DNA from: Burkholderiales bacterium
GTDB taxonomy: Bacteria > Pseudomonadota > Gammaproteobacteria > Burkholderiales > WYBJ01
NCBI GenBank assembly: GCA_020848435.1
Contig: JADLAC010000009.1
Span: 1 to 64,000 of the forward strand
Reading direction: 5' to 3'
Length of the DNA stretch: 64,000 nt
Below, one piece after another: positions 52,496-59,255 of this stretch; the first letter of the stretch is position 1, and each line of letters starts with the position of its first letter. The position numbers and the translations under genes are program-made. The notes beneath the pieces are model-generated. The model was not told the origin of the DNA. It worked only from the letters and a program-made list of their open reading frames with translations, and searched no databases.

Positions 52496-52937
52496 CGATG
52501 CCCTCAAGCCGATACACACCGATCGGTCGATCGGATCTCGGGCGGCGGTGATGGCGGATGAATCCGAAGCGCAATCGCCTCGCGCACTGCCCCCCACACC
52601 ACGCACAGCGCGGCGCCGAGGACGAATCGGGGGCAATCGCAACCGAGGGCGCCACCACGGCAGCCTCGTCAAGCAGTAGAGCATCGGCGCGCACTCCGGG
52701 GGAACCCTGATGCGTCACGATCTTGCAGCGCGCCCGATATCGTCGCGAGCGTTCGGCATGCGCAAATCGCCCCGCACGGCTGGACTGATAGCGCGCCCCG
52801 GCCGCACGCTGCGCCTCCCGGCGCGCCGCGGACGAACAGCCGCCTGCGCAATAGATCTGCCCCCGATCGCAGCGCGCACACACCACCACCTGCACGCGGC
52901 AACGCGCGCACAGAAACATCCGTCCGGTCGGGAACAT
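52479..52937 (-). CDS. Zinc-ribbon passenger protein of the IS21 element
   Basis: A 152-residue ORF at the upstream end of the IS, overlapping the istA start. The N-terminus has paired cysteines: FLCARC, VVCARCDRG, IYCAGGC, followed by an Arg-rich helical part with RYQSSRAGRFAHAERSRRYRAR in pieces and KIVTHQGSP. The pattern resembles short Cys-rich ORFs I associate with some IS21 elements. Function unknown; nucleic acid binding is plausible. Start may also be the ATG at 52919. Confidence 0.6.
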   Translation of the reverse strand: MFPTGRMFLCARCRVQVVVCARCDRGQIYCAGGCSSAARREAQRAAGARYQSSRAGRFAHAERSRRYRARCKIVTHQGSPGVRADALLLDEAAVVAPSVAIAPDSSSAPRCAWCGGQCARRLRFGFIRHHRRPRSDRPIGVYRLEGIDEYPP

Positions 52938-53277
52938 CGGCGCTGCGGCATAAACGCCAAAGCGCCATAGACGCCAAGCCCCGCGAATGACATACTGCCA
53001 TCCGCACCTATGCTTCGGCGCTCGGTGTGGCGGCGTCGGTCAAACTTCCCGGTTCGGATCGACGCCGCGTTTGTCCCGCTTCGGCTCACCCATTATCGAA
53101 GCAAAACAGCTCCACCAGATGCGCTCCTCGGGGCATCGACCTCGCATCGAGCCGACCCTGTGAGCTCCTCGACCCGGTCGACCAACACCTCGGCCTCCGG
53201 AACCTCGCCTCACCATCACGGCAAGCGCCGAATCAACAACCGCGGCAAATAGTCGCGGTTCTTAGTAGCCATCCACA
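52938..53277. other. IS21 right-end region without gene
   Basis: About 340 bases between the zinc ORF and the IS end. It holds the right terminal motif (53240-53259) and probably the promoter of the IS operon. The plus-strand frame that runs from 53027 into the phage gene is only an open frame read through IS sequence. Confidence 0.5.
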
Positions 53278-54964
53278 GGTGGAGGCGGTCGCCGAGGCGG
53301 GCGGCACAATCGCCGAAGCGTCTGACTCGAAGACGACGCTTCGCGCGTATGCCGACAATGAATGGGTGCAAGTGCCGAACAGCAATGCCTACGGCACCAA
53401 GATCAACAAGTACGGCGCGCTTGCCGGCCGCTTCCTGCCTGGTCACATCTGGAACGACATCCGGGCGACGGTGAACTTCCGTAGCGCCTCGGCGGTGTGG
53501 CGGATGCACGACGAGCTGATGCGCATGTGGAAGATCAGCAAGACCGGGCTCAGCCCGTCCGTTCACACCAACAATATCATGGCCAACTTCGTGCTGGCCG
53601 ATCTCGCGGACATCGGACCGGAGGATCTGCGCAAGGCGTTGTCGATCGTCATCGAGTCCAAGCGCGGCGATGAGGCGGCCAAGGCGCTCATGGAGCGCTT
53701 CTACGACAGCGGCTCGGAGTCCGGTAGCTACGCCGCGATCGAGCTGCGCCAGGAGGTGATCGAGCCCATCCTCAAGCAGCTCGCCGCCGAGCGCGACGAC
53801 GTGGCGAAGAGCCTGACGCTAATTCAGGCAATCGGTATGGCGCACGGCAATCCGCTTCAGAGGATCGTGGCGGGACTGGGGCGCACGTCGCTGGCAAAGG
53901 CAAAGCCCATTGCAACCGCGCCGTTCAAGGCGATGATCGACCTGTATCGCCAAGAGGACTCGATCTTCCGCCTGGCGAAGTTCCTCCAAGGCGTTGCTGC
54001 CGGACAGAGCGATCGTGACGCCGGTCAAGCGGCCCGCAAGGCGTTCCTCGACTACCACATCAACGCGCCCTGGATTCAGGCGCTGCGTCGCGGCCCGCTG
54101 CCGTTCATCGCCTTCACCTACCGGGTCGTGCCGCTGCTAATGGACGCCTTCACGCACAAGCCGTGGAAGATGGTGAAGTACCTCTCCGTCGGCTTCGCGC
54201 TGAACGCGCTGGCGTACGGCATGTTGGGCGGCAGTGGCGACGAGGACAAGGAGCGCCGACTATTGCCGGATGAGAAGTCCGGGCGCACGTTGTTCGTCTT
54301 CCCGCGCATGCTGCGCATGCCCTGGAACGATGAGCACGGCAGCCCCGTGTTCCTGGACGTGCGCCGCTGGATTCCCGGCGGCGACATCATGGATCTCACC
54401 GGCTCGAAGAGCGCTATTCCGGTGCCGCCATGGATGAGCGTTGGTGGGCCGATCGCATTGATGGTGGAACTGATCTCGAACCGCTCGCAGTTCACCGGCA
54501 AGGACATCGTCGGCAAGACCGATACCTGGCAGGAGGCGACGCTCAAGATCATGGATCACCTCGCCAAATTCGTGTTGCCGAACGTGCCGCTGCCGAACCC
54601 TGCTGGCTATATGGCCGATGCGGTTGCCATGGATCGCGGCCTTTTCCAGACCTATTCGTGGAAGTCGATCAGCGCGGCCGGCACCGGGGAGACCGATGCC
54701 TTCGGTCGCGAGCGTGACCTCATGCAGGCGCTCGCTGCATCGTTCGGGGTCAAGCTCGGCTCCTATCCCGCCGACGCGGCCGTCACCAATCTGACGAGGC
54801 AGCGTGACGCCGAGTTGCGTGAACTGAACGAGAAGCTCTCGGCGGCTCGACGCGAGCATCAACGCCGCGGCCTCTCTGATGAAGAATTCGGTGCTCGCCT
54901 CGATCGCAGTGTGCAACGTCGTCGCGACATCGAGCGAGAGTACGGCCAGCGGCTAGCCAGGTGA
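53278..54964 (+). pseudogene. C-terminal part of a large phage structural/polyvalent protein
   Basis: About 560 codons remain, starting at the IS21 target duplication and ending at 54964. Recognisable character: VQVPNSNAYGTKINKYGALAGRFLP in pieces (KYGALAGRFLPGHIWNDI), a helical middle, LPFIAFTYRVVPLLMDAF, a hydrophobic stretch, DVRRWIPGGDIMDLTG and PNPAGYM, then a charged C-terminal coil. This resembles the C-terminal part of very large multi-domain virion proteins of podovirus-like phages, ejected or DNA-associated. No start codon of its own is sensible. The gene was split by the IS. Confidence 0.65.
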
Positions 54965-55212
54965 TTGTAGGCGACGAGTCCTGGGCGTACGGCTTTCTGA
55001 CCGGCGTCCTCGTAAGTCTCGTTGTGCAGATCCTCGCCGGGGTGGGTGACGCCGCGCGCGACATGGCTGCCTTTGCGCAAGGCGACCTCAAACGCTTCCT
55101 TCCCGTTCTCATGCTTGCGCGGCTCTGGTGCCATGGCGCCGTCATCGCGAGCGTTGGCGGCGTGTCTTTCTACATCGGATACCTTGTCACAAGGAGGATC
55201 TTTGGTGTCTAG
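54961..55212 (+). CDS. Small phage membrane protein
   Basis: An 83-residue ORF starting at a GTG that overlaps the stop of the phage fragment by 4 bases. It has two hydrophobic segments (about 11-29 and 60-77) and a basic end TRRIFGV. Position between a structural gene and lysis genes suggests a phage membrane or lysis accessory protein; I cannot name it. Confidence 0.55.
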   Translation: MIVGDESWAYGFLTGVLVSLVVQILAGVGDAARDMAAFAQGDLKRFLPVLMLARLWCHGAVIASVGGVSFYIGYLVTRRIFGV

Positions 55213-55507
55213 CAACTACTGCGGTCCGGAGCGGCGCGATCCCGGTGACGTGCATGGCCGAATGACCAAGATCGAAGACGCCCTGAGAACTACGAACTCG
55301 CGCCTCGATCGGTTCGACACAGCGATGTTCGCGAAGGATAGCGACAACGAGTTCAATCGACCGGGGCTCGTCATCACGGCAGATCGCCTCGATAAGCACC
55401 TCGACACGATCTGCAAGGTGGCCGTGTTCCTGAAGAACGTGGCCATCGGTGTCTTCGGTGCAGCCGCGAGCGCGGCGACGTTGGCAAAGGCGATGGGGTG
55501 GCTCTAA
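55205..55507 (+). CDS. XhlA-like phage protein, coiled coil plus C-terminal helix
   Basis: A 100-residue protein. The GTG start at 55205 is set by AAGGAGG 7 bases ahead; upstream open frame is ignored. A charged, heptad-like stretch (RMTKIEDALRTTNSRLDRFD) is followed by a C-terminal membrane helix (about 76-94). This layout resembles XhlA/haemolysin-type proteins that work with holins. It overlaps the preceding gene by 8 bases and the next starts at its stop. Confidence 0.55.
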   Translation: MSSNYCGPERRDPGDVHGRMTKIEDALRTTNSRLDRFDTAMFAKDSDNEFNRPGLVITADRLDKHLDTICKVAVFLKNVAIGVFGAAASAATLAKAMGWL

Positions 55508-55974
55508 TGGACCTTCCAATCAATGCGATCTACGAGGCGGCGATGAGTCTTCTGCCGCCGGCAATGAACTCTCAGGAGGCGAAAGCGTTGGTGTTCGCGA
55601 TCGGATTCCAGGAGTCCGGATTCGAGCATCGTCGCCAGATGGACAATGGGCCAGCGCGCGGATTCTGGCAGTTTGAGCAAGGCGGCGGCGTCCGCGGTGT
55701 GCTCACGCATCCCATGACGAAGGGCTTCGCGACGACGATCGTGAAGCGGCTGGGATATGACGACTATCCCGCGACAGTGTGGTCTGCCATGGAGCACAAC
55801 GATCTGCTCGCAAGCGCGTTCGCCAGGCTCAACCTGTATTGGCTCCCGCAACGGCTGCCCGGGCCGACCCAAGCGCAGGAGGGGTGGCTCCAGTACGCCG
55901 ATGCCTGGCGGCCAGGCAAGCCGCATCCGGAGAAGTGGCCCGAAAATTTCGCCAAAGCATGGCAGATGATCTGA
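55507..55974 (+). CDS. Probable phage peptidoglycan hydrolase (endolysin)
   Basis: A 155-residue ORF from the ATG at 55507. FAIGFQESGFEHRRQ contains a glutamate in a setting like the catalytic Glu of lysozyme/transglycosylase folds, and GPARGFWQFEQGGGVRGVL follows. The helical remainder and position among holin-like genes support a lysis enzyme. No exact family can be given; a structural protein is the alternative. Confidence 0.6.
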   Translation: MDLPINAIYEAAMSLLPPAMNSQEAKALVFAIGFQESGFEHRRQMDNGPARGFWQFEQGGGVRGVLTHPMTKGFATTIVKRLGYDDYPATVWSAMEHNDLLASAFARLNLYWLPQRLPGPTQAQEGWLQYADAWRPGKPHPEKWPENFAKAWQMI

Positions 55975-55984
55975 AGGAGCGGCT

Positions 55985-56488
55985 ATGGACTGGTTGAAAT
56001 CTATCGCGCCCACTGTCGCCACGGCCCTGGGCGGTCCGCTTGCTGGCCTCGCCGTGCAGGCCATCGGTTCTGCGTTCGGATGGGAAGACTCGACGAAGGA
56101 GAAGGTCGTCGAAGCCCTGCAATCCGGCCAGCTCTCCGGTGAGCAGATCGCTGCGCTCAAACAGGTGGAGGCGGACCTCATCAAGCACGAACGCGAGCTG
56201 GGCGTGCGCTTCGCCGAGCTGGAGATCGACGATCGCAAGTCCGCCCGCGAGCGCGAGGTGAACCTGAAAGACCCGACCAACCGGGTGCTGGCATACCTCA
56301 TCGTTGTCGTGTGGGGGGTAATGAACTGGTATCTCGTCACCCATCAGATGCCGGAGGGCAGCGAGCAGGTTATTGCCCGCGTGCTGGGCACGATCGACGC
56401 CGCGCTCGTGATCTGCCTGCACTACTTCTTCGGCTCGACCTCCGGATCGTATCAAAAGACGAAGCTGCTCGCGGATACGCAGAAGTAG
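55985..56488 (+). CDS. Holin of the 3TM type
   Basis: A 167-residue protein. An N-terminal helical hairpin (LGGPLAGLAVQAIGSAFG), a charged linker with EIDDRKSARERE, then two membrane helices (about 99-117 and 133-150) and the end FGSTSGSYQKTKLL. This matches the three-helix holin family found in gene transfer agents and phages. It would permeabilise the inner membrane and release the endolysin encoded just before. AAGGAG gives the ribosome binding site. Confidence 0.72.
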   Translation: MDWLKSIAPTVATALGGPLAGLAVQAIGSAFGWEDSTKEKVVEALQSGQLSGEQIAALKQVEADLIKHERELGVRFAELEIDDRKSAREREVNLKDPTNRVLAYLIVVVWGVMNWYLVTHQMPEGSEQVIARVLGTIDAALVICLHYFFGSTSGSYQKTKLLADTQK

Positions 56489-56593
56489 CCTGGCCGAGGC
56501 AATCGGCTAACTGTGGTTGGCGGGCAAAGCCCCGTGGCCGGGAGCGGTGATAGTCCCGGCATGACGCGACATAGATTCGCGAAGGAGGGTTCC

Positions 56594-56956
56594 ATGAAAC
56601 GACTCGGAGAGTCATTCGCAGCAGGCTTCATGCTGATCGCGTTCATCGTGCCAATGCTTCCCGTGCTGTTGGTCGTGTTGCCGCTCCGCGTGGTGGCCTA
56701 TGCATTCGTGGGTGGCGACAATCTTCGGAGCAGCATCAAGATCCCGGGCAAGGCGCTCGACCAGCTCGTCAACGCCACATACTTCGGCGGCCACCCGAAG
56801 GAGACGATCTCATCGCACGCCGGGCGCTGGCTCACCGAAGCGCCGGAGCGTGCGCCGCGCTGGGCTCACGTGATCGCCTGGCTGACCAACATCGCCGAGA
56901 AGGATCATGTCATCAAGGCGATCGAGGCGCCCTTCAAGGGGCTGCCACTGGGATAG
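56594..56956 (+). CDS. Phage-associated membrane protein of unknown function
   Basis: A 120-residue ORF from the ATG at 56594, preceded by GAAGGAGGG. One long hydrophobic region (about 9-43) is followed by a polar part with GGHPKETISSHAGRW and a tail of aromatic residues. I do not recognise it beyond similarity in style to small phage genes near lysis cassettes. Its end overlaps the convergent XRE gene by 23 bases. Confidence 0.6.
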   Translation: MKRLGESFAAGFMLIAFIVPMLPVLLVVLPLRVVAYAFVGGDNLRSSIKIPGKALDQLVNATYFGGHPKETISSHAGRWLTEAPERAPRWAHVIAWLTNIAEKDHVIKAIEAPFKGLPLG

Positions 56957-57212
56957 CGGCAGCCTCTCGCTCGAACCCAAGCTCCTCCTCGCTCATCGGT
57001 TCGAGCACCACGTTGAAGCCGCATGCCTGGCACATCTTGATGAGGTTGTTGGCGAGCGGCTCGCCACGCTTCTTCTCCCATCGCAGGATCGGCTGGCTGT
57101 CGTGAAACCCAAGCTCCGTAGCGACTTGGCGTTGCGTCAGCCCGGCCTGTTCCCGCGCCCACCGCAGCATGTCTCCCGCCTCATCAAGCACGACAATCGT
57201 CTCTCCATCCAT
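56934..57212 (-). CDS. XRE-family helix-turn-helix regulator
   Basis: A 92-residue ORF from the ATG at 57212 with GGGG 9 bases ahead; ATG 57227 is an alternative. The helix-turn-helix reads MLRWAREQAGLTQRQVATELGF and PILRWEKKRGEPL in pieces. The C-terminal part (QACGFNVVLEPMSEEELGF) may bind a partner. No toxin gene lies beside it. It is the last island gene before the phosphatase, so it could be a phage repressor remnant or an orphan antitoxin. Confidence 0.75.
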   Translation of the reverse strand: MDGETIVVLDEAGDMLRWAREQAGLTQRQVATELGFHDSQPILRWEKKRGEPLANNLIKMCQACGFNVVLEPMSEEELGFEREAAAIPVAAP

Positions 57213-57316
57213 GGCAGAATGCCCCATCAAAATGATTTCGTAAGCCCTTGATTCGCTTTGCTCGCTACTGCCGTTTTCTGCCCTCCTTTATTGGGGGTGA
57301 TTTCATCCGCAACTAC

Positions 57317-57838
57317 ATGATGAGCAAGGCAAAAGTGCGAGTGCTTTTTATCTGCACGGCCAATGTCTGCCGCTCTCCCACCGCGGAAGCGGTCTTCAGG
57401 CGTCACATCGAGCTCGCGGGATTGCACGGCGCCGTGCATTGCGCCTCGGCGGGCACCCATGATTTCAATCTCGGCGCCGCGCCCGATGGACGCGCGCGCG
57501 CCGTCGCGCTGCGGCGCGGCTACGACCTCTCCGGGCTCAAGGGGCGTCACGTGCTCGAGGCGGATTTCGAGCGCCATCACATGATTCTCGCCATGGATCG
57601 CGCCAACCTGGCGAGCCTCACCCAGCGCTGCCCGGCCGAGCACCGTAACAAACTCAGGCTCTTGATGGAGTTCGCGCGCCGCCACGCTGTGCTCGAAGTA
57701 CCAGACCCGTATTACGGCAACGCGCGCGGATTCGAGCTGGTGCTCGACATGATCGAAGATGCGTGCGCCTCGCTGCTCGAGCACATACGCACAACGCACC
57801 TGGGCGCGTTGGATCGGGACTCCGCGAATGAACGATGA
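57317..57838 (+). CDS. Low-molecular-weight protein tyrosine phosphatase
   Basis: A 173-residue phosphatase. The P-loop C-x5-R-S is CTANVCRS with Cys13 and Arg19, and the general acid loop is VPDPYYG. Start is ATG 57317 or 57320; a weak GGGGGTGA lies 17 bases upstream. In related genomes this gene follows uvrB, so the gene order here is consistent with insertion of the island between the two. It may act on tyrosine kinases of polysaccharide export, but no such gene is here. Confidence 0.92.
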   Translation: MMSKAKVRVLFICTANVCRSPTAEAVFRRHIELAGLHGAVHCASAGTHDFNLGAAPDGRARAVALRRGYDLSGLKGRHVLEADFERHHMILAMDRANLASLTQRCPAEHRNKLRLLMEFARRHAVLEVPDPYYGNARGFELVLDMIEDACASLLEHIRTTHLGALDRDSANER

Positions 57839-57853
57839 GACGGCGCCAGCGCG

Positions 57854-59122
57854 TCACCAGCGCGCGACGAACTCGCGCAGGCCAGCCGAGGCAGCGTAGA
57901 CCGGAAAGTGCCCGCGCAGGAACAACTGCGCGCTGCGCTCGTAGGCGACCGAGGTCACGCGCATCCCCGTGCTCGTGGACGTCGCGCCGATTCTCGCCCG
58001 CAGCACCCCGGCGGGATTTCGCATCGCCACGGTGCAAATGCCGTTCAGCTCGCCGATCGGCTCCAGCCCACGTGCGGCCGTATTCGCTACCGTTCCGGGC
58101 ACGAGGCAGGCCACCGCGAGGCAGCAGCCGCCAGTCACCGCGAGCGAGCTATGCGGCGCCTGGGGCGTGAAGTAGCGCGCGTTGATATTGGCTTCGCCGT
58201 CGCAGCCGGAAACGAGGCATACCTTCGGCACCGTTTCGCTGTGCGCCAGGTCGTTGGCGCTCATGAGCGCGCCGCCGCGGCGGCGAAGTCCCATCTTGAG
58301 CCCGGCCGCCACCCAGATCTCGCGCAGGCGCTCCTTGAGCTTGCTGTCCCGGGACAGCTCGTCGGGCGATTCGGTGCCGCTCTTGCCCATGTCCTCGGCA
58401 CGCAGGATGACCATCGGTACGGCGACATCTACGCAGGAGACTTCCACGCCGCAGATCTGGTCGGCCGCGTGGCCGGTCGGCAGCAACTTGCCGGTCTTGG
58501 CACCCACCGGGTGGCGCAAAGTCAGCTCGACACCCGGAAAGCGGCCCATGACGCCCGGAATCTCGGTGTCGGGCGGAACGAATCCGGTTCCCCCCGGCGT
58601 TCGCACCGAAGCATCGGTGGTCACGCCGGTGTTGGTATTGAAGATGCGGACCACGGTGCGATCGGCGCTCGGCTTGACCAGGCCGGTATCGAGCGCGTAC
58701 AGCGGCAAGGCGGCCGACATGTTGCCGCAGTTCACGCTCCAATCGACCGCCGATTTGTCGGCAGCGAGTTGCGCGAGCGTGCTCGCGATGTCGGCTTCCC
58801 CCGAGGTCGGTCGCGAGACGATGAACACCTTGTTGCTGGTAGGTGCGCCTCGCCCCAGTCCGGTCGTTTGCTTGTTGCCGCGGGACTCGCCGCACGCCGG
58901 CACGCCCATGATCGCGCGGATGAGCTCTTCCTTGAGGGCCTGGTCTTCGGGCAGGTGCTCGTGCCAAAGCACGATGCCGGTCGAGGTTCCGCCACGCATG
59001 TAATAAAGAGGAAACTCGGCGATGCCGCTGGCGCTACGCGGCAGGAAGCGATCGAGCTCGGGCGCAGGCAACTTTCCCGGTGAAGCTGGCAATGCGGGCG
59101 ACAAGGACGCAAGCGAGCTCAT
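57854..59122 (-). CDS. PrpF-family isomerase (4-oxalomesaconate tautomerase-like)
   Basis: A 422-residue protein from the ATG at 59122, preceded by GGAGGAAACC. YYMRGGTSTGIVLW near the N-terminus, GVPACGESRGNKQTTGLGRGAPTSNKV in pieces, SVNCGNMSAALP and TPGGTGFVPPDTEIPG identify the PrpF fold (two diaminopimelate-epimerase-like halves with a Lys/Cys active site). Relatives are aconitate isomerase PrpF and 4-oxalomesaconate tautomerases GalD/LigU. Without pathway neighbours the substrate cannot be decided. Confidence 0.88.
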   Translation of the reverse strand: MSSLASLSPALPASPGKLPAPELDRFLPRSASGIAEFPLYYMRGGTSTGIVLWHEHLPEDQALKEELIRAIMGVPACGESRGNKQTTGLGRGAPTSNKVFIVSRPTSGEADIASTLAQLAADKSAVDWSVNCGNMSAALPLYALDTGLVKPSADRTVVRIFNTNTGVTTDASVRTPGGTGFVPPDTEIPGVMGRFPGVELTLRHPVGAKTGKLLPTGHAADQICGVEVSCVDVAVPMVILRAEDMGKSGTESPDELSRDSKLKERLREIWVAAGLKMGLRRRGGALMSANDLAHSETVPKVCLVSGCDGEANINARYFTPQAPHSSLAVTGGCCLAVACLVPGTVANTAARGLEPIGELNGICTVAMRNPAGVLRARIGATSTSTGMRVTSVAYERSAQLFLRGHFPVYAASAGLREFVARW

Positions 59123-59155
59123 GGTTTCCTCCGGAAGTGTGCAGCACAAGGCCAT

Positions 59156-59161
59156 AGTATA
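59156..59161 (-). promoter_or_regulatory. -10 hexamer for the prpF-family gene
   Basis: TATACT on the minus strand about 35 bases before the ATG at 59122. The -35 region is poor (GC-rich hairpin sequence). Confidence 0.35.
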
Positions 59162-59177
59162 ACGGCCGGGCGTGCAT

Positions 59178-59198
59178 TCGGCGCTCGGCGAGCGCCGA
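59178..59198. repeat. 9-bp stem hairpin between rne and the prpF-family gene
   Basis: TCGGCGCTC and GAGCGCCGA flank a 3-base loop. It lies 58 bases past the rne stop on the minus strand. A strong GC stem without U-run; possible rne mRNA 3' end structure or attenuator. Confidence 0.5.
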
Positions 59199-59255
59199 GC
59201 GCATGCGGCCGCGGAAGCGGCGCGCATGCTGTTACGCGAGACTGTCGAGCAACCG

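Larger units (their letters stand above)
49976..53277 (-). mobile_element. IS21-family insertion sequence
   Basis: About 3.3 kb. On the minus strand it carries a zinc-ribbon ORF, istA, istB and a short ORF. Both ends hold the same motif in opposite orientation, CCGCGGCAAATA followed by CGCGG (left copy complementary to about 49993-50015, right copy at about 53240-53259). Flanks share GGTGG at 49971-49975 and 53278-53282, a fitting 5-bp target duplication. The exact ends are uncertain by a few bases because the outermost terminal repeats match poorly. It is longer than most IS21 relatives owing to the extra ORF and about 340 bases before it. Confidence 0.8.

Noticed and set aside
53027..53277. 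Extension of the phage ORF leftwards into the IS21 end
   Set aside because: The sequence belongs to the IS right end and its residues show no phage-like character; frame openness is chance.
48400..57316. Search for tRNA or integrase marking a classical prophage attachment site
   Set aside because: None was visible; only the short TTCATCCG-type repeat was found and is reported as tentative.
59178..59198. Intrinsic terminator after rne
   Set aside because: The stem is strong but no U-run follows on the minus strand, so only a hairpin is reported.
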